From assembly GCA_033032865.1 (NCBI GenBank), contig JAWHQI010000075.1, forward strand, positions 2,170,001-2,234,000: a stretch of 64,000 nucleotides of DNA. The letters are read 5' to 3'. Position numbers and translations under genes: made by a program. Shown piece after piece: positions 40,453 through 52,817 of this stretch; the stretch's first letter is position 1; the number at the start of each line of letters is the position of its first letter. This DNA is from Dactylorhiza incarnata (Eukaryota; Streptophyta; Magnoliopsida; Asparagales; Orchidaceae). The notes under the pieces are model-generated. The model worked only from the letters and a program-made list of their open reading frames with translations, had not been told where the DNA came from and made no database searches.

Positions 40453-41310
40453 AAAATAGTTTGTTCTCTTTATTTTGTCTCCTCCTTAGCTAAAGTTTCT
40501 TAATATGCATTTTTATTTTTCTTCCTCTTCCCCTTCCACCATGATTAACTAATCCTCATTAGTACTCGATCAAAATGATCCGAGGATGAGTTAGACAAGT
40601 TATGATTTTCTAAAGTTTTCTTTTTCCGTTTTTATAAACACTTGAATTATCCTTGATGTTTAATTAGTGAGGCCATACTTTCGATATATGGTTTTCGCTT
40701 AAGTTTTCATATTTAGTTAGCCGAGAGGCTCAAAGTATGAATCGATCACTCAAGGGTAAAGAGAGTTGCACGCACCCCTCGAGAGAGGATGACGTAAATC
40801 TCCCGGATTGGAGTCAAATCCAATAGTGGGGTTCACCTCGTAAAGCAAGTTTTAGGTAATCGATTATAGGACGAGAGTCCGGTTGATTTTTCCTAATCTT
40901 AGTTGGGCATTAACCTCGAGAGAGGCATGTTCGAGCTTCGGGAACCTCCACGGTCAAGTAGTTCAATTTAAACGGAATTAGATTTAATTTCTTTTTACTT
41001 GTCTTTTCTCACTCCAAGGTGACTTTTGATTGAGTACTAGCCTCTTTTATCATCATCTAAACCCTTAATTTAGCTTGCAATTTCTCTTTTTTAGCTAAGA
41101 ACCAAAACCCCAAAATATCATTAGATAAGATAATAGTGACTTTCCTCAAAGTAGAAGTATTCAACGCGCCCCGTGGAATACGACCTTGGTATTTCTTAAT
41201 ATCCTATACTATAGACGATAAGGTACACTTGCCTTTATCAGATATAGTTTTGGAGAAAATCTCAACCCTTCACTAAAATTTCAAAACCGCAAAAATCTAT
41301 ATCAAGTTTT

Positions 41311-41328
41311 TGGCGCCGTTGCCGGGGA
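41311..41328 (+). other. Primer-binding site of G1 (tRNA-Asp type)
   Basis: TGGCGCCGTTGCCGGGGA, six bases after the LTR end. Confidence 0.9.
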
Positions 41329-41430
41329 CTTTTGCGTAGATATTTTGAAACAAGGATAGCTATTAATTTTATCATGTTGTTTTTATTTTAGTTTTTCTAT
41401 TTTTGAAAATCTTAAGGGTGAAATTAAAAT

Positions 41431-41521
41431 TCTTGGAAAGGACGCTTTGGGCTTGAATTCCCATCACAGCCTCTAGTACCTTGCAAACCCTTCACCGGGT
41501 AGATCTTGGGAAGTCCAAGAC
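41431..41521 (+). repeat. G1 leader copy of a 91-nt stem-closed block
   Basis: Starts TCTTGGA and ends TCCAAGA(C), which pair perfectly. It contains an inner TGGG/CCCA hairpin and CTAGTACCTTGC, CTTCACCGGGTAG. A homologous block with the same closing stem lies in the 3' region at 58022-58111. The 5' leader is otherwise non-coding until the ATG at 41593. Confidence 0.8.
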
Positions 41522-41592
41522 TAACTTAATCCGCCTAAAAAGAACAAAAAATATTCTCTCTTTTTCTTCTTCTTTCCTTCTCTTTTTAGTGT

Positions 41593-44500
41593 ATGACCCG
41601 TGGTAGCACTTCGATTCTTCCTTTTGATCCGGAAATCGAGCGAACCCTTTTGAGGCACCGCCGTTCTCGTGATCAAGGAAATCAAGTAGAATCTGAAGAG
41701 TCAATCGGGGACACTAACGCAGCAAATATGGATCATAATCTTAATCCTCCTAATCTTAACGAGCCAAACCCTAATGAGGACGCGCAACGGACCATGTCCT
41801 ATTATGCGCGGCCGAATTTGGAAGGCACACAATCGAGTATTGTTCGCCCCGCGGTGGCGAACAATAATTTTGAGATCAAGTCCAGCATCATACAAATGGT
41901 GCAACAATCGGTGACCTTTGATGGTCAACCGGACGAGGATCCAAATTCACATATCTCTTACTTTCTTGAAATTTGCGACACTTTTAAGATCAATGGCGTC
42001 ACCGATGATGCCATTCGATTACGTCTTTTTCCTTTCTCTCTGCGGTCTAAGGCCAAGCAGTGGCTGGGCTCCCTACCAAGGGGATCCATCACTACATGGG
42101 CCGAAATGGCGGAAAAATTTCTTAATAAATATTTCCCACCTTCAAAGACCGCTAAATTACACACGGATATTGCATCGTTCATGCAAATCGACTCGGAGAC
42201 TCTCTATGATACATGGGAGCGCTTCAAGGAGCTTTTGCGTCGATGCCCTCACCACGCACTTGCCACTTGGCAACAAGTGCAAATATTTTATAATGGCTTA
42301 AATCTCCAAACGAGGCAAATGATTGATGCGGCCGCCGGGGGGACATTAAATAACAAAACCCCGATCGCCGCTCAAGAGCTTTTCGAAGAGATGGCCACAA
42401 ATGCGTATCAATGGAACATGCCCCGAGCGCGGCCTAATAAGCCGGCCGGAATTTTTGAAATAGACGCTAACGCAAATTTGGCTTTACAAGTTGAGCGCTT
42501 AACAAAGCAAGTGGCGGAGATGTCTGCTTCCTCCGCCACTCCTCCTTGGGCTAATAATATTTTACTTGAAGAGCAAGTTGATTACATGGGAAATCCACCT
42601 CGGCCTTCCTATAACCCGAACACCGCTCCATATAATAACACCTACAATGCGGGTTATAGGAATCATCCGAACTTCTCATGGAGCAATCAAGGAAATGCTC
42701 AGCGTCCCTTAAATTTAAATCAACCTCCAAATCAACTTCTCAATTTAACTCCACCTCAAAATTTTAATCCACCCGGTTTTCCACCGCAACAGCAAAAACC
42801 CTCTCCGCTTGAAGAGGTTTTTGCAAAATATGTTGCTACAACTGAAGCGAACATCCGGAACCTCACCGGATCGATCAAAAATTTAGAGAACCAAGTGGGC
42901 CAGCTAGCAAAGATAATCTCCGAGCGACCGCAAGGAGCCCTTCCGGGAAACACGGAGCCCAACCCAAGGGAGAGCGCAAACGCGATTACACTCCGAAGCG
43001 GGAAGGAGGTGGCTTCTAAGCTGGACGAACCCATGGTAACTTCCTCTCCTCCTCTTCCTCCTATTTTATCTTCAATTTTACCTACTACGTTAGCTCCGCG
43101 CGCTTCTACTTCTAATGTTCCGTATCCATCTAAGTTTAAAAGCGAGAGCGCCGAAAAGAATTATAAAAAGTTTTTAGATATTTTAAAGCAAATCCACATT
43201 AATGTACCCTTCTGCGAGGCTATCTCTCAAATTCCTAAATATGCGAAATATCTCAAGGAGTTGCTCTCCAATAAGAAAAAATTAGAAGATATTTCGCATA
43301 TTTCTTTGAACGCAGAATGCTCCGCGGTTGTACTCAACAAATTGCCTACAAAAGTGAATGACCCGGGACGGTTTTCCATCCCGTGTTTATTTGGCAATTC
43401 GTTAGTAAAACACGCTTTAGCGGATCTGGGAGCAAGTATCAATCTCATGCCTTTTTCATTATTTAAGAAACTAGGTCTAGGAAATCCAAGCCCCACTCGA
43501 ATGAGTATTCAATTAACGGATCGCTCTTTAAAATATCCGGTAGGAATAGTGGAGGACGTGCTCGTCAAGGTCGACAAGTTCATCTTCCCGGTGGACTTTG
43601 TCATTCTTGACATCGAAGAGGATGCCGAAGTACCCCTCATACTCGGCCGCCCCTTCCTTGCCACCTCCCGCGCCATTATTGACGTAAGTAACGGAAAGCT
43701 CCTCCTTCGGGTTGGAGATGATGAAGTTTCTTTCGGCATAAATTCCTCGATGCGGAACACATTAGAAAACGACGATTCATGTTTTTACCTGGAAGAGTGT
43801 TGGGAATTCGATTCCCCTCCCGAGTTAGTCTCCACCTCGAGTCACGAGTCCGAGTTCGCCGAGCTCTTTTGTCTGGAAGAAGAAGAAGTCACTCGTTTCA
43901 CACCACCCGAACCACTATTTTTAGAAAAATTAAAAATCAAAACATCTTATGAAGAGCCACCCGTTTTGGAACTAAAGCAACTTCCCCCTCACCTTAAGTA
44001 TTTATTTTTAGAAAAAGAGTCGAAGCTACCCGTCATCGTTTCATCCGAACTTAGCAACTCAGAAATTTCCGAGTTGGCTATTGTCTTAAGAAAGCACCGC
44101 CACGCAATTGCGTGGCAAATTTCGGATATAAAGGGTATAAACCCTTCCTTCTGCACTCATAAAATCTTCCTCGAAGATAATTCCCGAAATTCGGTCCAGC
44201 CTCAACGACGGCTAAACCCTAACATGAAAGAAGTCGTTAAGGCCGAAGTGATCAAACTATTGGACGCGGGAATTATCTACCCGATATCGGATAGTACTTG
44301 GGTTAGCCCAGTACAAGTCGTACCAAAGAAAGGTGACATTACGGTAGTAGCTAATGAGAATAACGAGTTGATCCCAACCCGTACTGTTACGGGTTGGCGG
44401 ATGTGCATCGATTACCGAAAACTAAATGATGCCACCCGTAAGGATCACTTCCCCCTACCATTCATCGATCAAATTTTAGAGCGCCTTTCAGGTCACTCCT

Positions 44501-45140
44501 ACTACTGTTTTCTCGATGGTTTGTCGGGATATTTTCAAATACCGATTTCGCCCGAGGACCAAGAGAAAACCACTTTCACTTGTCCCTTTGGCACATTCGC
44601 TTATCGAAGGATGCCATTTGGTCTTTGTAATGCGCCAGCTACATTCCAAAGATGTATGCTGGCAATATTTGACGAGTTAGTAGAGGAGGTGATGGAAGTG
44701 TTTATGGACGACTTTTTCGTGTTCGGAAATTCATTTAAAAATTGTTTAAAAAATCTTGAGCGCGTGTTGCAGCGATGCGAGGAAACGAATTTAGCACTTA
44801 ATTGGGAGAAATGCCATTTTATGGTCAAGGAAGGGCTAGTCCTTGGTCATAAAATTTCGGGCATGGGGATCGAGGTCGATAAGGCCAAGATCGAAGTGAT
44901 TGAAAAACTTCCCCCTCCAACAAACGTAAAAGCTATTCGTAGTTTCCTAGGCCACGCGGGGTTTTATCGGCGCTTTATACAGAATTTTTCAAAAATCACA
45001 AAGCCGTTAACCCACCTTCTTGAAAAAGAATCCTCGTTTATTTTTAGCGATGAATGCCATTTGGCTTTTAAACTCATCAAAGAGAAACTTATAAACTCCC
45101 CGATTCTAGTCGCGCCGGATTGGTCGCTTCCTTTTGAAAT
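41593..45140 (+). CDS. gag-pol: gag-pol of G1, first part (interrupted by G2)
   Basis: Codons 1 to about 1182 of a 1762-codon gag-pol that continues at 55861. The ATG at 41593 is 72 bp after the leader hairpin. Retrotrans_gag is at about residues 105-250 ([19 protein letters not shown]). No CCHC zinc knuckle is found where Athila gags usually have one. The protease is around residue 613 ([13 protein letters not shown], then [16 protein letters not shown]). RT spans about 870-1060 with [24 protein letters not shown] and the FMDD box at about 1037-1040. G2 inserted after the codons for LPFE, and the frame runs a few codons into its LTR. Sequence differs from G2 at about a dozen residues. Broken as a gene but with no stop of its own. 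Confidence 0.95.
45136..45140. repeat. Left target-site duplication of G2 (GAAAT)
   Basis: GAAAT recurs at 55856-55860. Confidence 0.96.
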
Positions 45141-46890
45141 TGATAAAGTAGTTTTTATATAAGTTTTTAATAGAAAATTTTGTAATTATTTAATTTGAAT
45201 TTTCCTTTTTATGTCAATTTTAGGTTATAAGTAGTTCTTTTTGTAATTTTGATTCTAACTTAGCCTAATTTTAATATTTGCAGATTTCTGGGACAAATCG
45301 GGAAAAATCACATGTCACGCCCTCGGTCACGCCCGTGACCAAGGGCGTGTAACCTGAAGATCAGTCCAGAGTCACAGCCGTGCTGTTGAGCTAGTCCACA
45401 CCCAGTCACGCCCCAGGTCACGCCCGTGACCCAAAGTCACGCCCGTGACCGGGGGCGTGTAATTTTAGCATCTGCCACGTGGAGCCGCCGTCGAGACGAG
45501 AAGCTGCCGTTGAGAAGTCAACTTGAGTCACGCCCGTGACCCAAAGTCACGCCCGTGACCTTCCCGCGTGATCCAAGCACGCCGCCGCGGCGTCTGGCTA
45601 GCCCATGCCGCATTAAATGAAGCCTTCCTGAGTCACGCCCGTGACCCAATTGTCACGCCCGTGACATGTGCGATTTTCTCCCGCCGTCACGCCAAGCCCA
45701 CGCCGCGACCGGATCCGATGCTGCAGAGATTACACGCCCTAGGTCACGCCCGTGACCGAGGGCGTGTAACATGAAATTTTTGCCTATAAATTCAGAGGCT
45801 CTCCTTGAGTTCAAGGTTCAGAATTTTGGAGTGGGGAAGGTGCTGCTGGAGCCAATCTTGAGTAGTTTTCCTTTTTCATGTTCATGTTCATGTCTCTTTA
45901 TTTTCATGCTCTCTTCCTTTTCTAATGCAATGTATTAGCTTTCCTTTAGTGCAATAGTCTAGTTTAAGCTTGTAATCTTGTTTTTCCTAGCTTGCAATTT
46001 CCTTTCTTAAGTCTTGTAATAGTTTTTCATTTAAATAAAAAATAGTTTGTTCTCTTTATTTTGTCTCCTCCTTAGCTAAAGTTTCTTAATATGCATTTTT
46101 ATTTTTTTTCCTCTTCCCCCTCCACCATGATTAACTAATCCTCATTAGTACTCGATCAAAATGATCCGAGGATGAGTTAGACAAGTTATGATTTTCTAAA
46201 GTTTTCTTTTTCCGTTTTTATAAACACTTGAATTATCCTTGATTTTTAATTAGTGAGGCCATACTTTCGATATATGGTTTTCGCTTAAGTTTTCATATTT
46301 AGTTAGCCGAGAGGCTCAAAGTATGAATCGATCACTCAAGGGTAAAGAGAGTTGCACGCACCCCTCGAGAGAGGATGACGTAAATCTCCCGGATTGGAGT
46401 CAAATCCAATAGTGGGGTTCACCTCGTAAAGCAAGTTTTAGGTAATCGATTATAGGACGAGAGTCCGGTTGATTTTTCCTAATCTTAGTTGGGCATTAAC
46501 CTCGAGAGAGGCATGTTCGAGCTTCGGGAACCTCCACGGTCAAGTAGTTCAATTTAAACGGAATTAGATTTAATTTCTTTTTACTTGTCTTTTCTCACTC
46601 CAAGGTGACTTTTGATTGAGTACTAGCCTCTTTTATCATCATCTAAACCCTTAATTTAGCTTGCAATTTCTCTTTTTTAGCTAAGAACCAAAACCCCAAA
46701 ATATCATTAGATAAGATAATAGTGACTTTCCTCAAAGTAGAAGTATTCAACGCGCCCCGTGGAATACGACCTTGGTATTTCTTAATATCCTATACTATAG
46801 ACGATAAGGTACACTTGCCTTTATCAGATATAGTTTTGGAGAAAATCTCAACCCTTCACTAAAATTTCAAAACCGCAAAAATTTATATCA
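45141..46890 (+). repeat. 5' LTR of G2 (LTR2)
   Basis: TGATAAAGTAG to TTTATATCA, with U3 array 45314-45770 and TATA box 45785-45791. It shares GTTCAAGGTTCAG and CTTGATTTTTAAT with LTR3 only. Confidence 0.96.
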
Positions 46891-46896
46891 AGTTTT

Positions 46897-46914
46897 TGGC
46901 GCCGTTGCCGGGGA
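46897..46914 (+). other. Primer-binding site of G2 (tRNA-Asp type)
   Basis: TGGCGCCGTTGCCGGGGA, six bases after the LTR end. Confidence 0.9.
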
Positions 46915-47016
46915 CTTTTGCGTAGATATTTTGAAACAAGGATAGCTATTAATTTTATCATGTTGTTTTTATTTTAGTTTTTCTATTTTTGAAAATCTTA
47001 AGGGTGAAATTAAAAT

Positions 47017-47107
47017 TCTTGGAAAGGACGCTTTGGGCTTGAATTCCCATGACAGCCTCTAGTACCTTGCAAACCCTTCACCGGGTAGATCTTGGGAAGT
47101 CCAAGAC
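47017..47107 (+). repeat. G2 leader copy of the 91-nt stem-closed block
   Basis: Same block as in G1, with terminal TCTTGGA/TCCAAGA pairing. Its 3' partner is at 52901-52990. Confidence 0.8.
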
Positions 47108-47178
47108 TAACTTAATCCGCCTAAAAAGAACAAAAAATATTCTCTCTTTTTCTTCTTCTTTCCTTCTCTTTTTAGTGT

Positions 47179-50100
47179 ATGACCCGTGGTAGCACTTCGA
47201 TTCTTCCTTTTGATCCGGAAATCGAGCGAACCCTTTTGAGGCACCGCCGTTCTCGTGATCAAGGAAATCAAGTAGAATCTGAAGAGTCAATCGGGGACAC
47301 TAACGCAGCAAATATGGATCATAATCTTAATCCTCCTAATCTTAACGAGCCAAACCCTAATGAGGACGCGCAACGGACCATGTCCTATTATGCGCGGCCG
47401 AATTTGGAAGGCACACAATCGAGTATTGTTCGCCCCGCGGTGGCGAACAATAATTTTGAGATCAAGTCCAGCATCATACAAATGGTGCAACAATCGGTGA
47501 CCTTTGATGGTCAACCGGACGAGGATCCAAATTCACATATCTCTTACTTTCTTGAAATTTGCGACACTTTTAAGATCAATGGCGTCACCGATGATGCCAT
47601 TCGATTACGTCTTTTTCCTTTCTCTCTGCGGTCTAAGGCCAAGCAGTGGCTGGGCTCCCTACCAAGGGGATCCATCACTACATGGGCCGAAATGGCGGAA
47701 AAATTTCTTAATAAATATTTCCCGCCTTCAAAGACCGCTAAATTACGCACGGATATTGCATCGTTCATGCAAATCGACTTGGAGACTCTCTATGATACAT
47801 GGGAGCGCTTCAAGGAGCTTTTGCGTCGATGCCCTCACCACGCACTTGCCACTTGGCAACAAGTGCAAATATTTTATAATGGCTTAAATCTCCAAACGAG
47901 GCAAATGATTGATGCGGCCGCCGGGGGGACATTAAATAACAAAACCCCGATCGCCGCTCAAGAGCTTTTCGAAGAGATGGCCACAAATGCGTATCAATGG
48001 AACATGCCCCGAGCGCGGCCTAATAAGCCGGCCGGAATTTTTGAAATAGACGCTAACGCAAATTTGGCTTTACAAGTTGAGCGCTTAACAAAGCAAGTGG
48101 CGGAGATGTCTGCTTCCTCCGCCACTCCTCCTTGGGCTAATAATATTTTACTTGAAGAGCAAGTTGATTACATGGGAAATCAACCTCGGCCTTCCTATAA
48201 CCCGAACACCGCTCCGTATAATAACACCTACAATGCGGGTTATAGGAATCATCCGAACTTCTCATGGAGCAATCAAGGAAATGCTCAGCGTCCCTTAAAT
48301 TTAAATCAACCTCCAAATCAACTTCTCAATTTAACTCCCCCTCAAAATTTTAATCCACCCGGTTTTCCACCGCAACAGCAAAAACCCTCTCCGCTTGAAG
48401 AGGTTTTTGCAAAATATGTTGCTACAACTGAAGCGAACATCCGGAACCTCACCGGATCGATCAAAAATTTAGAGAACCAAGTGGGCCAGCTAGCAAAGAT
48501 AATCTCCGAGCGACCGCAAGGAGCCCTTCCGGGAAACACGGAGCCCAACCCAAGGGAGAGCGCAAACGCGATTACACTCCGAAGCGGGAAGGAGGTGGCT
48601 TCTAAGCAGGACGAACCCATGGTAACTTCCTCTCCTCCTCTTCCTCCTATTTTATCTTCAATTTTACCTACTACGTTAGCTCCGCGCGCTTCTACTTCTA
48701 ATGTTCCGTATCCATCTAAGTTTAAAAGCGAGAGCGCCGAAAAGAATTATAAAAAGTTTTTAGATATTTTAAAGCAAATCCACATTAATGTACCCTTCTG
48801 CGAGGCTATCTCTCAAATGCTTAAATATGCGAAATATCTTAAGGAGTTGCTCTCCAATAAGAAAAAATTAGAAGATATTTCGCATATTTCTTTGAACGCA
48901 GAATACTCCGCGGTTGTACTCAACAAATTGCCTACAAAAGTGAATGACCCGGGACGGTTTTCCATCCCGTGTTTATTTGGCAATTCGTTAGTAAAACACG
49001 CTTTAGCGGATCTGGGAGCAAGTATCAATCTCATGCCTTTTTCATTATTTAAGAAACTAGGTCTAGGAAATCCAAGCCCCACTCGAATGAGTATTCAATT
49101 AGCGGATCGCTCTTTAAAATATCCGGTAGGAATAGTGGAGGACGTGCTCGTCAAGGTCGACAAGTTCATCTTCCCGGTGGACTTTGTCATTCTTGACATC
49201 GAAGAGGATGCCGAAGTACCCCTCATACTCGGCCGCCCCTTCCTTGCCACCTCCCGCGCCATTATTGACGTAAGTAACGGAAAGCTCCTCCTTCGGGTTG
49301 GAGATGATGAAGTTTCTTTCGGCATAAATTCCTCGATGCGGAACACATTAGAAAACGACGATTCATGTATTTACCTGGAAGAGTGTTGGGAATTCGATTC
49401 CCCTCCCGAGTTAGTCTCCACCTCGAGTCACGAGTCCGAGTTCGCCGAGCTCTTTTGTCTGGAAGAAGAAGAAGTCACTCGTTTCACACCACCCGAACCA
49501 CTATTTTTAGAAAAATTAAAAATCAAAACATCTTATGAAGAGCCACCCGTTTTGGAACTAAAGCAACTTCCCCCTCACCTTAAGTATTTATTTTTAGAAA
49601 AAGAGTCGAAGCTACCCGTCATCGTTTCATCCGAACTTAGCAACTCAGAAATTTCCGAGTTGGCTATTGTCTTAAGAAAGCACCGCCACGCAATTGCGTG
49701 GCAAATTTCGGATATAAAGGGTATAAACCCTTCCTTCTGCACTCATAAAATCTTCCTCGAAGATAACTCCCGAAATTCGGTCCAGCCTCAACGACGGCTA
49801 AACCCTAACATGAAAGAATTCGTTAAGGCCGAAGTGATCAAACTATTGGACGCGGGAATTATCTACCCGATATCGGATAGTACTTGGGTTAGCCCAGTAC
49901 AAGTCGTACCAAAGAAAGGTGGCATTACGGTAGTAGCTAATGAGAATAACGAGTTGATCCCAACCCGTACTGTTACGGGTTGGCGGATGTGCATCGATTA
50001 CCGAAAACTAAATGATGCCACCCGTAAGGATCACTTCCCCCTACCATTCATCGATCAAATTTTAGAGCGCCTTTCAGGTCACTCCTACTACTGTTTTCTC

Positions 50101-52467
50101 GATGGTTTGTCGGGATATTTTCAAATACCGATTTCGCCCGAGGACCAAGAGAAAACCACTTTCACTTGTCCCTTTGGCACCTTCGCTTATCGAAGGATGC
50201 CATTTGGTCTTTGTAATGCGCCAGCTACATTCCAAAGATGTATGCTGGCAATATTTGACGAGTTAGTAGAGGAGGTGATGGAAGTGTTTATGGACGACTT
50301 TTCCGTGTTCGGAAATTCATTTAAAAATTGTTTAAAAAATCTTGAGCGCGTGTTGCAGCGATGCGAGGAAACGAATTTAGCACTTAATTGGGAGAAATGC
50401 CATTTTATGGTCAAGGAAGGGCTAGTCCTTGGTCATAAAATTTCGGGCATGGGGATCGAGGTCGATAAGGCCAAGATCGAAGTGATTGAAAAACTTCCCC
50501 CTCCAACAAACGTAAAAGCTATTCGTAGTTTCCTAGGCCACGCGGGGTTTTATCGGCGCTTTATACAGAATTTTTCAAAAATCACAAAGCCGTTAACCCA
50601 CCTTCTTGAAAAAGAATCCTCGTTTATTTTTAGCGATGAATGCCATTTGGCTTTTAAACTCATCAAAGAGAAACTTATAAACTCCCCGATTCTAGTCGCG
50701 CCGGATTGGTCGCTTCCTTTTGAAATCATGTGCGACGCGAGTGACATTGCGGTTGGTGCCGTTTTATGCCAACGGGTGAGTAAGTATTTCCACCCTATTT
50801 ATTATGCGAGCAAAACACTCACGTCGGCACAAGCGAATTACACCACAACCGAAAAGGAGCTTCTAGCGATCGTTTTTGCCTTCGATAAGTTTAGGTCATA
50901 TATCACCCTCTCAAAAGTTATTGTCTTCACGGATCACTCCGCACTTAGGTATCTTTTAAGCAAATCGGACGCCAAGCCTCGTCTTTTGCGATGGATCCTC
51001 CTCTTGCAGGAGTTTGACTTAGAGATCCGGGACAAAAGAGGAGCCGAAAACTTGGCGGCCGATCATCTCTCCCGTTTAGAAAACCCCGCCTCGGAAGTTT
51101 TGATAGAATCTGACATCGATGATAAATTTCCTGAAGAGCGCCTCCTCGCTCTCGAAGATATTAATACGTCGTCTACCCCCTGGTTTGCAGATCTGGCTAA
51201 CTATTTAGTAGCCCGGGTCTTGCCAAAAGAATTCTCGAGTCAGAAAAAGAAGAAATTCTTTTCTGATTTAAAGAATTACTTTTGGGAGGACCCCTTTTTA
51301 TTCCGTGTATGCGCAGACCAAGTGGTGAGACGATGCGTCTCGAGTAAGGAGGGTCTTAAAATTTTACGACATTGTCACGAGGGACCATCCGGTGGTCATT
51401 ATCATTCGAACCGAACCGCGAGGAAGGCGCTGGAGGCAGGCTTTTATTGGCCCACGCTCTTCAAAGATGCTCACACCCTTGTGAGTACTTGCGACAGCTG
51501 CCAGCGGTCGGGCAACATCTCTCGCCGGGATGAGATGACCCAAAATATTTTCTTAGAATGTGAGATTTTCGATCTTTGGGGCATTGATTTCGTTGGTCCT
51601 CTCCCTCCTTCATTTTCAAATAAGTATATTCTAGTGGCGGTCGACTACGTGTCAAGGTGGGCGGAAGCGCAAGCTCTCCCCACCAACGATGCGCGAGTCG
51701 TCGTTAACTTTTTAAAAAAATTATTTTCTCGATTTGGCACTCCGCGCGCTATTGTGAGTGATCGGGGCACCCATTTTTGCAATACTCAATTCACAAAAAC
51801 TTTAGCAAAATATGGTGTCACGCACAAACTATCCACTGCATATCACCCACAAACGAGCGGCCAAGTCGAAGTGGTTAATCGAGAATTAAAGCGAATTTTA
51901 GAGAAAACGGTTTCTATTAATCGGAAGGATTGGGCAATAAAGCTCGATGACGCGCTTTGGGCCTATCGTACGGCGTACAAGACCGCTATCGGTTGTACAC
52001 CATATCGAATGGTCTATGGCAAGGCTTGCCACCTTCCGGTCGAATTAGAACACCGCGCATTTTGGGCGCTTAAATTTTTAAATCTCGATTCCACTTTAGC
52101 GGGTGAACAAAGGAAGTTTCAAATAAACGAGTTAGATGAATGGCGAGCGAATGCGTATGAGAGCAATAAATTATATAAGGAGCGAACAAAGTTTTATCAC
52201 GATAAACATATAAAATTTCCGAAAACTTTTTCGCCGGGCGATCTCGTCCTCCTTTATAATTCTCGCCTTCGCCTTTTTCCGGGAAAATTAAAATCCCGAT
52301 GGTCCGGACCCTTTATTGTTAAAGAGGTTTGGTCCTATGGGACAATCCTAATTTCCCACCCGGAAAAAGGCTCCTTCAAAGTTAACGGGCACCGCCTTAA
52401 ATTGTATCTTCCGGGAGACGTACCTAATGACAAGAGTGATGCGATTTTTCTTCATCATATAACATAA
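47179..52467 (+). CDS. gag-pol: gag-pol of G2, 1762 aa, intact
   Basis: A single uninterrupted frame. Gag capsid region at about residues 105-250; Asn/Pro-rich linker (about 330-410); aspartic protease at about D613 ([11 protein letters not shown]); RT at about 870-1060 with FMDD; RNase H from about 1183 ([33 protein letters not shown]). The integrase zinc finger ([13 protein letters not shown]...CDSCQ) precedes a catalytic core with Asp about 1470 (GIDFVGP), Asp about 1527 (SDRGTHF) and Glu about 1563 (GQVEVVNRE), a D-D-35-E spacing. The C-terminus (about 1680-1762) is a basic GPY/F-like region ([12 protein letters not shown]) without a chromodomain. There is no stop between gag and pol, so proteolysis must separate them. 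The polyprotein resembles Athila-lineage elements. Confidence 0.97.
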   Translation: MTRGSTSILPFDPEIERTLLRHRRSRDQGNQVESEESIGDTNAANMDHNLNPPNLNEPNPNEDAQRTMSYYARPNLEGTQSSIVRPAVANNNFEIKSSIIQMVQQSVTFDGQPDEDPNSHISYFLEICDTFKINGVTDDAIRLRLFPFSLRSKAKQWLGSLPRGSITTWAEMAEKFLNKYFPPSKTAKLRTDIASFMQIDLETLYDTWERFKELLRRCPHHALATWQQVQIFYNGLNLQTRQMIDAAAGGTLNNKTPIAAQELFEEMATNAYQWNMPRARPNKPAGIFEIDANANLALQVERLTKQVAEMSASSATPPWANNILLEEQVDYMGNQPRPSYNPNTAPYNNTYNAGYRNHPNFSWSNQGNAQRPLNLNQPPNQLLNLTPPQNFNPPGFPPQQQKPSPLEEVFAKYVATTEANIRNLTGSIKNLENQVGQLAKIISERPQGALPGNTEPNPRESANAITLRSGKEVASKQDEPMVTSSPPLPPILSSILPTTLAPRASTSNVPYPSKFKSESAEKNYKKFLDILKQIHINVPFCEAISQMLKYAKYLKELLSNKKKLEDISHISLNAEYSAVVLNKLPTKVNDPGRFSIPCLFGNSLVKHALADLGASINLMPFSLFKKLGLGNPSPTRMSIQLADRSLKYPVGIVEDVLVKVDKFIFPVDFVILDIEEDAEVPLILGRPFLATSRAIIDVSNGKLLLRVGDDEVSFGINSSMRNTLENDDSCIYLEECWEFDSPPELVSTSSHESEFAELFCLEEEEVTRFTPPEPLFLEKLKIKTSYEEPPVLELKQLPPHLKYLFLEKESKLPVIVSSELSNSEISELAIVLRKHRHAIAWQISDIKGINPSFCTHKIFLEDNSRNSVQPQRRLNPNMKEFVKAEVIKLLDAGIIYPISDSTWVSPVQVVPKKGGITVVANENNELIPTRTVTGWRMCIDYRKLNDATRKDHFPLPFIDQILERLSGHSYYCFLDGLSGYFQIPISPEDQEKTTFTCPFGTFAYRRMPFGLCNAPATFQRCMLAIFDELVEEVMEVFMDDFSVFGNSFKNCLKNLERVLQRCEETNLALNWEKCHFMVKEGLVLGHKISGMGIEVDKAKIEVIEKLPPPTNVKAIRSFLGHAGFYRRFIQNFSKITKPLTHLLEKESSFIFSDECHLAFKLIKEKLINSPILVAPDWSLPFEIMCDASDIAVGAVLCQRVSKYFHPIYYASKTLTSAQANYTTTEKELLAIVFAFDKFRSYITLSKVIVFTDHSALRYLLSKSDAKPRLLRWILLLQEFDLEIRDKRGAENLAADHLSRLENPASEVLIESDIDDKFPEERLLALEDINTSSTPWFADLANYLVARVLPKEFSSQKKKKFFSDLKNYFWEDPFLFRVCADQVVRRCVSSKEGLKILRHCHEGPSGGHYHSNRTARKALEAGFYWPTLFKDAHTLVSTCDSCQRSGNISRRDEMTQNIFLECEIFDLWGIDFVGPLPPSFSNKYILVAVDYVSRWAEAQALPTNDARVVVNFLKKLFSRFGTPRAIVSDRGTHFCNTQFTKTLAKYGVTHKLSTAYHPQTSGQVEVVNRELKRILEKTVSINRKDWAIKLDDALWAYRTAYKTAIGCTPYRMVYGKACHLPVELEHRAFWALKFLNLDSTLAGEQRKFQINELDEWRANAYESNKLYKERTKFYHDKHIKFPKTFSPGDLVLLYNSRLRLFPGKLKSRWSGPFIVKEVWSYGTILISHPEKGSFKVNGHRLKLYLPGDVPNDKSDAIFLHHIT

Positions 52468-52785
52468 TCGGCAAGTGGGTCAAGCTACGCGACCTTAAAC
52501 AAAGCGCTTTTGGGAGGCACCCCAAAGTTATCTTTTGTTATTTTCTCTTGTCTCTTCTTTTCTGCTTTAACAACTTTTGCAGGTAATCGCGGCTTCCCCA
52601 CAAAAGCTTCAAAAAAAATCAGGGAAGCCCTTTTTCCTTCTCTTCTTTCGTTTTTGCATTTTTTTTTATCTTTTCCTACTTCATACTTATTTTTAAACAT
52701 TAGGGACAATGTTTAACTTTAAGTATGGGGGTGTGAATAGCCCTTTGTAAATTCTTGTAAATAGTTGTTAAATTAGAAAATTTTC

Positions 52786-52817
<32 letters not shown>

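Larger units (their letters stand above)
39554..41304 (+). repeat. 5' LTR of G1 (LTR1)
   Basis: 1751 bp, TGATAAAGTAG to TCTATATCA. It has a GTCACGCCCGTGAC array, a TATA box (40198-40204), a polyadenylation signal AATAAA (40447-40452) and a U5 with two CCTCGAGAGAGG copies. About half a dozen differences from LTR4 are visible by eye. Confidence 0.95.

Noticed and set aside
52721..52735. 3' LTR boundary of G2 at the first PPT-like tract
   Set aside because: No LTR start follows; the LTR begins at 54106 after the second tract.
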